Positions 23,550 to 34,739 of a stretch of 60,000 nt of DNA are shown here, in pieces. The DNA is from Cryptomeria japonica (taxonomy: Eukaryota; Streptophyta; Pinopsida; Cupressales; Cupressaceae). The number at the start of each line of letters is the position of its first letter. The first letter of the stretch is position 1. Both the position numbers and the translations under genes were made by a program. The notes under the pieces were generated by a model. The model was not told the origin of the DNA. It made no database searches and worked only from the letters and a program-made list of their open reading frames with translations. The stretch is from positions 443,265,038-443,325,037 of the forward strand of contig NC_081413.1 of the NCBI RefSeq assembly GCF_030272615.1, written 5' to 3'.

Positions 23550-24590
23550 TGTATTTCTCCTCCACACTTATACAAATTTCCTCTAAACACTCTCTTATCT
23601 TTGTCTTTTGTCATCTTTTCCAAAATTCTCATTCTGATAGCCATCCAGTTCTCTCCTCTGGTAGAAATTTCTATCATCTTTTCAGTATGAATTAGCTTCT
23701 TTGCTTACTTCCTTGTCGTTGTTATGATCTGTACTGGGTCCTCTACCTCCAGTATATCCTCTTCCTCCTTGAAATCTTCCTCCAGAAAACCTTCCACCTC
23801 TACCTCTCTATCTTTGCTCATGTATTTTGTTCAGCTTCTCTTCTACTTTTAGGGCATATTGGTAAGCTTCTTCAACACTCTGTAATTTGATCAAACTGAG
23901 TTAATCTTGTATAGACATCCGCAATCTATTCAAATATCTTTCAACTTGTTCAACTTCATCATCAATATGTCTAAAACTCATATTAAACTTGTAAAATGCT
24001 TTGGTGTACTCCTTCACACTAGATTCTTTATGCCTCAAATTTTGCAACTTGTGGAACAAATTCACTTGATAATCAGCTGGCATAAATTTTGATTTCAACT
24101 TAGCAACCATCCAATTCCATGTCTTGATCTTCTCTTTAACTCTTCTCTATCTATCAACCTACAAATGATCCCACCATAGAGATGCATGACCTTTTAACTG
24201 GGTATAGGCATATTTCACCTTTCTTTCTTCTACGGTGTTTTCAAAATATAAATATTTCTCCTTCTCTGAGATCCAATCCATCAATTCATCTAAATCGAAC
24301 TTTCCATGATATTTCGAAGGGGTAAAATGAGGTTTAGTATTCACCCTACTCAAAACCATCAAAAACCTTTTTTCATCATGATCAATCACTGGTGGGTTTA
24401 CTTGTTTTGTCGAGGCTTCTTCTCCTTCATATTCACTCACATCTTCAATATGTTGACCTCTTCTCTAGGCTGTCTCTATGGCTTCCGACTGGGCTGCAAT
24501 TCATCACAACATTTACATCACATGAGGGTATTCATTCCAATGGGCTCCACCATTTCTTCTTTGCACCATTTTCATGCCATTCCTCTATAG
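23550..24590 (-). pseudogene. gag of Ty3/gypsy element F
   Basis: 24440-24159 and 24110-23901 together give the retrotransposon Gag core, with YAYTQLKGHASLWWDHL and then YLNRLRMSIQD. An Arg/Gly-rich stretch follows near 23830-23740, then a knuckle remnant near 23580-23535 in which the first Cys is missing. Stops after WWDHL, after IQD and further on break the frame. The start is uncertain; the earliest plausible Met lies upstream of 24440. Confidence 0.82.
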
Positions 24591-24664
24591 CTATAGGTCG
24601 GATCCATAGTCTACCACCCTACACAAAAATTTCTCAAGACAACGCAATCTCCGGAATGAAATGT

Positions 24665-24677
24665 GGCTCTGATACCA
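24665..24677 (-). promoter_or_regulatory. Primer binding site of element F
   Basis: Plus strand ggctctgatacca, identical to the 3' end of initiator tRNA-Met, so the minus strand is its perfect 13-nt complement. Two bases separate it from the 5' LTR. Confidence 0.93.
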
Positions 24678-24679
24678 CT

Positions 24680-25459
24680 TGGTGCAGTCACCGGTTAGGA
24701 GGGATCTCAAAGAGATCAATCCAGACTGGTCAACAAGAGTAAATACAATGAAAACACAAGGATATGTTGGAGGCAATGCAGAACATAATGTATTATATCA
24801 TGAAAACTAGTTACAATCAATTGGTATCATCCAGGTTACAAAAACCATCTCACTAGCTTGCTAAAACATGATTAATTACAGAACAGGTCACAACTAGGAC
24901 CTCAAATATTAAGATGTATCTTCTATGTTCTATCTCTTAACTTATCTCTATTTTAATGCTCAATTACAATGATTTATATGATCCAAGGGGATCCGATTGG
25001 CTCAAAAAGGATCAAATGCCAAAGAACAAGACCTAACGTGTAAAAATAACAACGTTGGCATCCGCAAAAGAAATTCCTCCAAAAATCCAAAGGATGAACT
25101 GTAGATCAAAGAGAAGATTGGCCACAAGCCAAGGAACATCATAATAAATGCTTAGGGCTTCGGAAAGCTATGAAAGGGATCTGGTATATTTTGGTAGATT
25201 ACAAATGGAAATGGGTCCAAGCAACCGGTACCAAAAAATGCCTCAAAAACCGGTAGCAATAACTTGCTGAAAAATGATCCAAATGCTATATGGTTTCGGA
25301 ATAAGGTAGATGATCAAGTCCTGAAGAAAAAATCTAAATCCTCAAGATCCGATGAGCCAATGCTAGGAAATGCTGAATGAAATGCTAAAACTACAAAACA
25401 TAAAGGAAATATTTTTGGTTGATGCAAGATTGCCAAGAAGTAGGGATGCTCCTGCATCA
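24680..25459 (-). repeat. 5' LTR of element F
   Basis: 780 bp, TGGTGCAGTCAC...CTGCATCA on the plus strand, pairing with 19214-19999. Confidence 0.94.
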
Positions 25460-25533
25460 CTAGTGCTTAATAGTATCAATTACAAAATGTTGTAACAAAA
25501 TTTCAATTGTGCTTTATAAAAGTAAGATAAGCA

Positions 25534-26897
25534 ATGGAGAAGAGATATAGAGGTTTTTGAAAATGTGAATCGGGTCATTATGGTAGTCGATATGCTACTG
25601 AGATCACAGACCCGAAGTTGAAGAAACAAAAGTGGCTTGGAACATTTGACAAATGAAAAGAAGAAACCTATGCATATTACATAGCTTCTATATCAATTAT
25701 AGGCAATAATGCACACACAAAATTTGTGTATGTCAATTGTGAATCACACAATTAATTGTGCAAGATGCCTCATCTTTCATTATGTGCCTTTGATAGTATG
25801 TTGAAAAAACAAAAAATAAGAAAGGATAGACTGCTAAAGAATTCTACATTTCAACAATCCACCAAAAAGAGTGAAGTAAATATGGAATCGTCATTGACTT
25901 CTGATAAGTCTAAAAACTCTACAGAAGAGAGGTCATACAGAGGTGTTAGAAAAAGTTCACGGGGTCGCTATGTCATAGAAATTTAGAATTCTAAATTGAG
26001 AAAATGTTAATGACTGGGAAGTTTTTACACAATAGTAGAAGCTGCTATTGCCTCTGATATGGATACAATATCAATTAAAGGGAGCAAAGCAATTACAAAT
26101 TTCATGCACACCAATTCAAACTCACATAAATATTCAAACAAGCAATCTACAACTCATTTGCCTAACTTAGAATGCATTTCTCAAATAGACAACACATTTC
26201 CTGAATCAAGAAACATATTGCAAGGTTATCTACCTAATAATAGTATAACTAATTCAAAGAAAGAAGGTTTTGTTCCAATCACTCCAGGTGATAACAACTC
26301 TCTTCACATGCTCATGATTGATGACATCCAATATTTGTCAAATACATTGGACAAAAGTTTACAGTTACTTGGAGATGAATTGACCAAATTAGAAAAGCCT
26401 TATATTGGTCATAAAAATAGCAATATCACCTCTAATAAAAATATCCACACTACAAAGTACTCACACAATGATGGAGCAAAAGATACTAGAATAGATGATA
26501 TGGACTATCCAACTAAATTTGTATTGACCAATTTTGGAACCATTTCTCCAACCATGAATACTATCAATCTCATTACCTCATCCACATCTCTACATTTTTT
26601 GAATCTTCCCTTATCTCTATTGATAAACCTATTCTTGATAACGATACCAATATTGACAGAATTTCCACTATGGAGTATGTTAAAGGAGAATCCACAAATA
26701 ATTTTCAAACCCAAGATCCCCACACATTCCTCAATAGTCGTACCCTTGACCTTTAAAATATCAGCATCCAAAACATACATGATATCAACTATGACTTTGA
26801 TATTCCACATGTGCCTAATGCTACATTCAAATCTATTGGCCTAGATGTTACATTTGATTTGGGCATTGATGATATAAGTATGTTCAATCTAAAGAGA
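25534..26897 (+). pseudogene. ERF-type pseudogene with two AP2 domains in one frame
   Basis: From ATG 25534 one frame runs to 26844 through six in-frame stops. Domain 1 (25543-25737) reads RYRGF..., RYATEITDPKLKKQKWLGTFD and ends in a FVYVN tail. Domain 2 (25930-26100) reads SYRGVRKSSRGRYVIEI, then LGSFYTIVEAAIASD and ends in GSKAITNF. The linker is about 63 residues. A Ser/Asn/Thr-rich tail follows, and a frameshift near 26840 leads to an acidic FDLGIDDISMF-like end at about 26897. In domain 2 the Trp of WLG is TGA. Each domain looks ERF-type, so this is probably a tandem domain or gene duplication rather than a classical AP2-subfamily protein. Same strand as the ERF at 16691; element F lies between them. 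Confidence 0.82.
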
Positions 26898-26985
26898 TGA
26901 CAATTCTTTGAATTTTGATCATTAGTAATTGATGGACTTGAGGCAGTTCACAGTTCTTGTCAAATTCATTGTGCAATACCATTAG

Positions 26986-27001
26986 AAACAATTGTAAAAA
27001 T
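26986..27001. repeat. 16-bp target-site duplication of the LINE
   Basis: aaacaattgtaaaaat at 26986-27001 matches aaacaattgcaaaaat at 33713-33728 in 15 of 16 bases. The variable length and A-rich target fit LINE target-primed insertion. Rejoining the flanks restores an open frame on the plus strand. Confidence 0.85.
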
Positions 27002-27004
27002 TCA

Positions 27005-27440
27005 CAGGCTCTCAAGAAGAAAAGACCAACTCCTCCCTGCTTCTAACCAACTCTGAAATGCAAGAAGCCGACAAATATGATATACTAGGAATGAATCTCT
27101 CGGATTCAGATCAAATATCTAAAATAGTTAGTAGTACTTCACAAGACTCCAGATTTCCTAAATGGGGTGATCAATAAGAAATTTCTAGAATTCTCAGAAA
27201 CCTCGAAGCTGATCTTGAGAGAGAAACTGACTCAAAAATACCAAAATACAGGAATAAGAAAGGATCCACCTCCTAGGCTTCACAAGTAAGGAAGTCTAGA
27301 ATAATTTCCCAAGCAGATGTTGGGTATGTCTCTTCTTCTCCAGGATGACCTTCAAACCATAAAGTCAAAGACAAGGAGGCTAGCAAAAATATAGCAGATG
27401 GGACTCAGAAGACTCTGAAGGAGTTAGGAATTGGTAAGTA
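27005..27440 (+). pseudogene. LINE ORF1 remnant (C-terminal part)
   Basis: A frame ending just before ORF2 reads EMQEADKYDILGMNLSD, then RFPKWGDQ, then a Lys/Arg/Ser-rich tail ending KTLKELGIGK. It has stops at about 27175, 27274 and 27346. The position and basic tail fit the end of a plant LINE ORF1 (RNA-binding, Gag-like protein), but the diagnostic domains upstream are missing through 5' truncation, so the identification rests on position. Confidence 0.55.
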
Positions 27441-27443
27441 ACT

Positions 27444-30400
27444 ATGAAGATCTTCTCTTGGAATATAAGGGGACTAAATAATACCCATAAGCATGATATT
27501 ATTAGGAATATGATAAGGGATAGCAAACCTGATATTTTTCTTATTCAAGGAACTAAGATGAGTAGAGATAAGGTAGAATATTTGAAGTTCTTCAACTTTG
27601 GTAGCATTAGTGGTGGTAGCTTAGAAGGTGCCTCCGGAGGCATCGCTACCATTTGGAATCTCAATAGTGTGAAAGGTCAAGTTCTAATTCAAGAAAAAAA
27701 TTTCTCTTGCATAAAATTTGAGCATTTAAAAGATGGTACATCTTGGATCCTCACTAATATTTATGCTCCTAATACCTTGAAATCCAGACGCAATTTTTGG
27801 AAAAAATTAATGGAAATAAGGGACAACTTCAAGAATTTAAGCTGGTTGGTCATGGGAGACTTCAATACTCCCTTGAGAGAGGAGGAAAAATTTGGAGGAA
27901 GCCCTTCTCAGTTGGAAAGTAGATTGGCCCTCATGGACTTTATAAACTCTCAAGCTCTCAATGATGTGGATATTTAGGGATGCAATTACACTTGGACTAA
28001 CAGGAGGACTATAAATGACCTTATCCAAGTTCGCCTTGATAGAGCTCTTATTTTGGATGATTGGTACAGACATTATTATTGTTCCCTATGTTCTCATATC
28101 CGAGCTGGGTCTGACCATTATCCTATAACTTTCAATGTTGATTCAATAAATAGAAGGAGGAACTTTCCTTTTAGATTTGAAAAGATGTGGACACTTCATT
28201 CTAACCTTACTCTTAAAATTCAGGAATGGTGGAACATCAAAGTTGAGGGCACCGCCATGTACAGAGTAGTGAAGAAACTCAAAAGTATCAAAGACAACAT
28301 AAGGTTATGGAACAAAACCAACTTTGGGAACATTTTTTCTGCCAAAGGTAAAATTCAAGAAGACCATAAAAAAATACAGGCTCCAATTCAGAAGGATGGT
28401 TTCTCTACAGTGTCAATTGCTGAAGAAAATGAAATCCTAAAAAAATACCATGAAATCATTGCTAAAGAAGAAACCTTTTGGAAATAGAGATCAAGATGTA
28501 CTTGGCTGAAGGAGGGTGACAAGAACACTAGATTGTTTCACATGTCGACAATTAAACATAAAGCGGCAAACAAAATCACTAAACTAGTTGTGGACAATGG
28601 GGAGCTGGTTATTGAGGAAGAGATAAGAAAGGAGGCTAAAAGATTCTATGCTGACCTCCTTTGTAGGGATCATAGATTGGATGTTGATGCTCAAAACTAT
28701 TTCCTTAATAATATCCCTTTCCTCATTGATGAGCAGATTAATGCCTCCCTTTCTTCTATACCTTTGAACTAGGAGATTAGGAATGTTGTCTTCTCTTTTA
28801 ATGGTAACAAAGCTCCCAGACCTGACGGCTTCCCCATGTTCTTCCAAGAATTCTGGTATATTGTTGGGAAAGATGTCTCCAATGGTGTCAAAGATTTATT
28901 TGGTGCTAGAAGACTTTTGAAAGAGATCAATGGTACCTTCATTGCTTTAATCCCTAAAATTCAAGGTGCTAACTCCATGGATAAGTTCAGGCCTATTAGC
29001 TTATGCAATTCTTTTTATAAGATTATTTTAAAGGTCCTTATCTCCAGACTCCTGTCTATTCTTCCTCCTTTGATCAAGCACCAGCAAAATGGTTTTGTGC
29101 CAGGAAGACAAATCCTTGACTCCATGATAACTGTTCATGAGAATATGCATTCACTAGTTATGGCTAAGAAGCAAGGTTTTATCCTTAAGCTTGATCTCTC
29201 AAAGGCCTATGATCGGGTTGATTGGTATTTCCTTGAGAAGGTTCTTTTGGTTTATGGCTTCTCTACCAAATGTTTGGATCTTTTCAAACAACTTATCACC
29301 ACCACCTCCTATGTTGTTCTCATTAATGAATCCCCCTCTACCTTCTTTCAAGTTTCTAGAGGGTTGAGGCAAGGGGATCCCATCTCCCCTATCCTTTTCA
29401 TAATTATGGCTGAATGTTTCAGCACACCTATGGAAAGTATGGTGATGAGAGGATTGTTCAAGGGACTCCAACCTTTGCCAGTTGACCACACATGCTCCCA
29501 CCAACATTTTGTGGATGATACCATTATCATGGGGGACTCAAGTATCTCAGAAGCCAGAACTCTCAAGGACACCCTGTGTAAGTTTTCTTTTGTTTCTGGG
29601 CAACTCATCAATTGGGTTAAAAGTGAAGTGTTTTTCATCAATGCTCTTGAGAGGAGACAACATAGAATCGGTAGAATTCAAGAATGTCAGATAGAAGATC
29701 TTTCAGCCACTTACCTTGATCTCCCTCTGGGCATTGCACCACCTGATTCCTTTTGGAGTTCTCTGGTGGACAACTTTCAAAAAAACTTGTTGGATGGAAA
29801 GGTGCCCTTTTAAGTCAGGCAGGAAAGCTTCAACTTCTAAAATCTTCCCTTAAAAGAATTCCTATTTATGTCATTAGCCTCTTCATAATTCCTATTAAGT
29901 ATGCTGAAGCAATTGAGAAAATTCAGAAAAAATTTCTTTGGTCAGGGGTTGAGGAAAAGAAAAGAATGTCTCTTGGGGCTTGGGAAAAGGTGTGTAGACC
30001 AAAAAGTAATGGAGGCCTGGGCCTGAGAAGAATCCAAACCCTCACTAAAGCTCTCTTGTCTAAACAGGTTTGGAGACTATTCCATTCTGACAGTGAATGG
30101 TGTAAAATTTGGAGAAGTAAGTACTCTCTTTTGTCTTCTTCGCTTCCTGCTTTCATCAAATCAGAATTCAGTATAATTGGGTCCCATATCTGGATTCATG
30201 CCTCTAAATGTAAAGACAACATTGCCAAAGGGGTTAAATGGAATGTTGGCAACGGTAGGAAAGTAAGATTTTGGGAAGATTCCTGGCTCTTTGATAAACC
30301 TTTGGTAGATATCCCTGAATGGGCTCCTTTTTCTCCCTCATGTACTAGAATCTATGGCCATCTAGTTGAAGGGTATTGGATAGGTGATAAATGGAAGAAC

Positions 30401-31651
30401 ATTGAAAGTATTCACCCTGGCCTTATTAATCTCAAGAACCATCTCTCTTTTGTTTGGCTGAATAAAGAGGACTCCCTTATTTGGAACTTTGATTCTAAAG
30501 GTAGCATTATTGTCTCTTCTATGTATGTTGTTCTTTCCCCAACCCTCTCTGAGAATCCTTTTTGGTCAAAAGCTTGGATAAAGGGTTTAATCCCTAAAAT
30601 CATTTTTTTCTTTTGGACTATCCTCCAAAACAAAATCCTGAGCTTAGACAATCTGAAAGGTAGAGGATTTTCTTTCCCTAATAGATGTGTTCTTTGTCTC
30701 AAGGAGGAAGAGTCTGTGGACCATTTGGTGATTCACTGTTCCTTTTTTGCTTCAATTTGGGAAAGACTTCTTAAGAATTTTTGCATTTATTGGGTTTTTC
30801 GTAATACTATCAGTGATTTCTTCCAATCTTGGAATTATCACTAGGCTAACCCCTTTCTAAGACCTCTGTGGTAGCTATCTCTCCCTCACATTTTGTGGGG
30901 TCTATGGAAAGAAAGGAACAACCGTATCTTCAGGGACACTTCTCTCACCCAAGATGTTGTTTTCCAAAAAATTCAATGGGCTATTGTGGAGAACAATGGT
31001 CTCATCGGGAATACTTGCATTTCTACCAACCCCATGGAAACTCTCATATTAAGTTCCTGGAATCTGAAATATGTTGGTAGTCTAGAGCCCACTCAAAATA
31101 AAAGACTCGAAGCTAGATGGCACACTCCCCCACATGCTTGGCTCAAAGTCAACTTAGATGCTGTTGCAAAAGGCATTCTTGGTCCTGTAGGATGTGGTGC
31201 TATCCTAATAGATGAAAATGGTAACTATAAGAAAATGATAGTTGTTCCTATAGGGAGCTAGACTAACCACAAGGCAGAAGCAATGGTGACACTCCAAGGT
31301 ACTCTCCTAGCCAAAAGATGGAATTGTCCCAATCTATGGATAGAAGGGGATTCTAATAACATCATCAAATGCCTTAAGGGGACATCAAAGCCTTCATGGA
31401 CTATCAACAACATAATAAAGGTTGCTAGAGACCTCATCGATACTTTTGAGAAATGCTTCATATCTAACATCTATTGTGAAGTTAATGGTTCTGCTGATTG
31501 GGTAGCCAACATTGCGGTCATCCAAGACAAAATGATTATATGGAAGGGTGAAGAACACATCCCTAATAACGTCAGATCAATCATTTTTAAGGATCGATAC
31601 AATAATACCCCAAAGATCATAAAAGGACAAATCAATGATAAAACAGATTAA
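27444..31651 (+). pseudogene. LINE ORF2: endonuclease, reverse transcriptase, RNase H
   Basis: The apurinic-type endonuclease starts FSWNIRGLNN. The catalytic Glu position reads IQGTK instead of QETK, a likely inactivating change. VMGDFN and GSDHYPI are kept. RT at about 28840-29810 has LKLDLSKAYDRVDW, GLRQGDPISP and an FVDD active site. A zinc finger with CVLC and HLVIHC lies at about 30685-30745, then LWGLWKERNNRIF. RNase H is at 31140-31540 (LDAV, KAEAM, EGDS). Stops in one frame at 27975, 28485 and 28770, a frameshift at the A-run near 29780-29800, and further stops at 30842, about 30875 and 31259. All fall in an otherwise continuous frame. Confidence 0.93.
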
Positions 31652-31661
31652 AAGGAGTGCT

Positions 31662-33527
31662 ATGAGTAATAATAATAAGGTCAATATCCTTTATTGCAAG
31701 ACTCATGCTACTTCTTCCCATGCTTTCTGCGTATATTTGGTAGTTCCGAGAAATTTGCCTAAAGCTCTCTGTAACTCTCGATCTACTGCTCTGGTTTGTG
31801 AAAAAATGGGAGGAAACTGACGTCGTTACGAACCCAGCAACTGCAAGGAGTGGAAGGAAAAGGAGGTGGTCTGGAACATTTTGCAAAAGGGTGGGTTTTC
31901 AAAGTTTATGGAAAAGCTCCATGGGTGCGAAACCACAGTTACTAAGTTCTTCTGTAAAAAATAGAGAAAGGGCACTCTGAAGATGGGAGATCAATGAATC
32001 TCCATAGATGAGGACCTCATTGCTCAAGTTACAGGGCTCCGCAAGGAAGGAAGCAATTACCACAGAGACAAGAAATTGAGCAAGGAGGCCATTGAAAGAT
32101 ATCTTGAAACAACAAAGGAGAAAAAGTGCTTGGTTAAGCTAAGTAAAACTTACTATTCTCCTAGGGATTTTGTTAAACCATGGAGGGAGGTCTTATTTGC
32201 TATAATGCATTATGCAACTTTGGATGGTAGATTTACAAAAGTGTATGGCTACTATTTTGTTTTGCTAAACCATTTTAGGTATGATGAAAAAATCAATATC
32301 CCTTATTTTCTGTTGTGCTCCATGAATGCTACCATCAAGACCCACAAAGAAAACCCTAAGGGTGATACTGTCATGCATCAAGGTCTCATGGTTTTGATTT
32401 ATGACCACGTCAAAGCCAACCAAATTGCCAGCCCTCAGCCTTCTATTTCAGAGTCAAAGGAGGAAGGGTTAGATTCTATTTTTTCTTTAGGTGTTGAGTC
32501 AGATAGTGACTCGATGAGTGAGTTCGAAGAGAGTTTGGATGACTCTGAAGTGGAATTTGGAAAGAAAAGAAATCACGTGAGAACCAAGCCTTCCTCCTCA
32601 AAGAGAAAGAATAAACATAAAGATAAAATTCTCCAAATTAGCTCCTCCTCGGAGGAAGATGTCTCTGAGGATTCTGAGAAGGAAGCCCCATCTCCCTAGA
32701 AAAAGAAACACAAAATTTCAACTTAGGCAATGAACAAATAGAAGAAACGGGATGCCAACTTTACGGACCTCAAGGAACAAGTGTAGAGAAATAACCTGGA
32801 CCTTGACCAGAATGTAGAGGAGGAGGCCATTGGGGAAGGTTCTGAACAGAGAATCGTAAAATTTGGTAAAGTTACTATTGGAGACACCCCCAATATGGAA
32901 AAAGACAACACTGGTGAGAAATCTCCATCCTCCTGTCCTCCTCTAGAATGTTTGAAAGGTTTTGTGGACACCATTGAATGGCTAATTTCCAGTTACAAGA
33001 TAGTTGTGGAGGATATTAAGAAGCTAAATCACAAAGTTCAAATTCTGGAGACTATTAGTTTTGGCGGAGGCAAGTCAATGGCAGAACAGGTTGAGGATTT
33101 GACTAAAATAGTTGCTAAAGCCAAAGATACTAGAGACTCCTTTAATCCCAAGTTCGAGCAAATCAAGAAAGACTTGACTAAGAGGAAAAACAATGCGATT
33201 GGTATGGATCAAAGAATGGAGGAAACTGATGAAAAAGTCAACAAAATTGAAGAAAGCCTCAAAAGAATTGAAGAACAAAGCTTAAATATTTTGAAGGCTT
33301 CAGTTGGAAACACAAAAATCCTCATTAACAAAATGGAAGAGGAGAAGGATTCCCTAGAGATTGATCCTGATATGGATGGCGTGGGAAAAGTGCAAGGACC
33401 AAGAACAAGAACCAGAGGTAAAAAGAAGGAGAAAAAATCAAACAAGGACCTAGAAGAATTCAAAGTTGTCATGGAAAACTATGATCAGCTGGTGAATAAG
33501 GTGAAGGAGCTCCTTAAGTCTTTTTAG
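31662..33527 (+). pseudogene. LINE third ORF, unknown function
   Basis: ATG at 31662 lies 10 nt after the ORF2 stop (31649-31651). One frame then runs 622 codons to 33527, broken by about seven stops (for example 32697, about 32724, 32739 and 32784). The N-terminal half (about 31900-32420) is a helical domain with LIAQVTGLRKEG, YYSPRDFVKPWREV and YYFVLLNHFRY. The middle is acidic and Ser-rich (about 32430-32690) with a basic KRKNKHKDK patch. The C-terminal part (32895-33527) is predicted coiled coil with heptad-like Lys/Glu runs, ending in a basic RTRTRGKKKEKKS region. No RT, protease or zinc knuckle. I do not recognise a characterised family. It could be a displaced RNA-binding Gag-like protein or a captured plant gene. 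Confidence 0.75.
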
Positions 33528-33712
33528 TCGTGCTATGTTTTCTTTGGTTTTCTCTACTTTATTGTTCCTTTCTTTTGTTTTCCTTTCGGTTGACTGGGTT
33601 TCTTCTAGTCTTTTTGTAAGTTGTTCCTAGCAGATTTGGTTGCTTTTTGATGATCTTTTAAACTCATATGTATAGGTTTCGGGTCCTTAAAACCTGTTTT
33701 TCTAATCATTCA
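33528..33712 (+). other. LINE 3' untranslated region
   Basis: T-rich, non-coding, ending in gtttttctaatcattca immediately before the right TSD. No poly(A) tract remains. Confidence 0.6.
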
Positions 33713-33728
33713 AAACAATTGCAAAAAT

Positions 33729-34088
33729 GACTGATATTTTGTTTCAAGAATTTGAATTACTTGAAACAACATTATTTATTTGGTTCTATGAGTAGTATGA
33801 ATTACATGAACCAAAATGCCATTCTACAATATTGTATTTTTTTTATCTTTATTGTTATTTTCAATGTTGATACCTTATTTATATGTAAAAAGACATTATT
33901 TTGCAACGATTATATAATTTCATTTACAAATATATGGATGAAACAAAATTATTGAATTTGATGTTTAAGTCTTCAATTTTGTTGTTTCTATGCTAGTTAT
34001 TAGTTTCCTATCTACTCCTCTACTTGGTTGCTTGTTGTGTTTCACATTTATCAAATTTTGATCTCAATAATGTATAAGAATATGCAAG
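33729..34088. other. Short AT-rich stretch right of the LINE
   Basis: The frame that continues from left of the LINE (VHSSCQIHCAIPLETIV) through the right flank (TDILFQEFELLET) ends at about 33793. Nothing else is recognised. Confidence 0.45.
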
Positions 34089-34739
34089 GTGGCAACAAAT
34101 ATTTGTATCTACATTCCACCATCAATTTGGGATTGCTCTATCCTAGGTCCAATTGATACTACCACACTAGCACATATTTTCTCTATTGATTCTTCATGTG
34201 CTAAACAATCCTTGAAATTCATAGTAGGTGAGGACTTCCTTAATAATAGTTCTAGCACAATCTACTACTCTAATGTGGTATCATTCTTCTTATCAAATTA
34301 TACGGAACTACTCTATAATTTAGCATTTGTGGATAAGTTGGCACATGCATATGTCAATGATTATTTTGTTCCATCCGTCAGTTACAATGGAGCTATTGTT
34401 TCTTACAATCCAATAAATGATGATGCTCTTCTAGGTGGTCTATTTTCCCACGACATGCTAAAAGAGTGTGATGTCACCTCATGTGTTTACAATGCTCTAT
34501 AGATGGCTATCAAAAATAATTGTGAGTTAGTTTTTGCAAATGCCCTACAAGCACACAATTCCCACTTGGGTCTGCATCTAACAACTAGGATCTCAAATGT
34601 CTTTAAAGTGCTAATGTTTTTATATACACATATTCCTCCTCGGGCACCTACAACATCTGTATTCACATTCAATATACAACAAGAGTCTCCAAATGAAAAA
34701 GTCAATGTTTCATCTCCTTCCTCTATAACCTCTCTCTAG
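34089..34739 (+). pseudogene. Unrecognised decayed reading frame
   Basis: One frame of about 216 codons with a single TAG at 34500-34502. The start codon is uncertain. Composition is balanced, with segments such as PPSIWDCSILGPIDTTTLAH, FVPSVSYNGAIVSYNP and a Pro/Ser/Thr-rich tail. It contains no motif I can name. It may belong to the end of the ERF region, to the Helentron leader, or to neither. I see no sequence link to the ERF tails. Both flanks are AT-rich. Confidence 0.4.

Larger units (their letters stand above)
19214..25459 (-). mobile_element. Complete Ty3/gypsy chromovirus-type retrotransposon F
   Basis: A 6246-bp element with LTRs 19214-19999 and 24680-25459, exact 5-bp TSDs, and a perfect initiator tRNA-Met PBS beside the right LTR, so it reads on the minus strand. 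The order Gag, protease, RT, RNase H, integrase, chromodomain identifies Ty3/gypsy of the chromovirus branch. All coding parts contain stops, and catalytic residues of protease and RT are altered. The LTRs differ at many positions, more than those of C, so it is an older insertion. Confidence 0.96.
27002..33712 (+). mobile_element. Non-LTR retrotransposon (plant L1-like LINE) with an extra downstream ORF
   Basis: 6.7 kb between 16-bp TSDs. It contains the C-terminal remnant of ORF1, then ORF2 with endonuclease, RT, zinc finger and RNase H, then a third long frame, then about 185 bp of untranslated sequence. It has no LTRs. The 5' end is truncated inside ORF1, as is usual for LINEs. No clear poly(A) tail remains. 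The additional ORF lies between ORF2 and the 3' end and within the same insertion. All frames contain nonsense codons. Confidence 0.9.

Noticed and set aside
24306-24742. Plus-strand frames over the F gag and LTR junction
   Set aside because: Shadows of the minus-strand gag; Phe/Leu/His-rich with no family resemblance.
19214-25459. F as a pararetrovirus copy
   Set aside because: It has paired LTRs, 5-bp TSDs, integrase and chromodomain, which are retrotransposon features.
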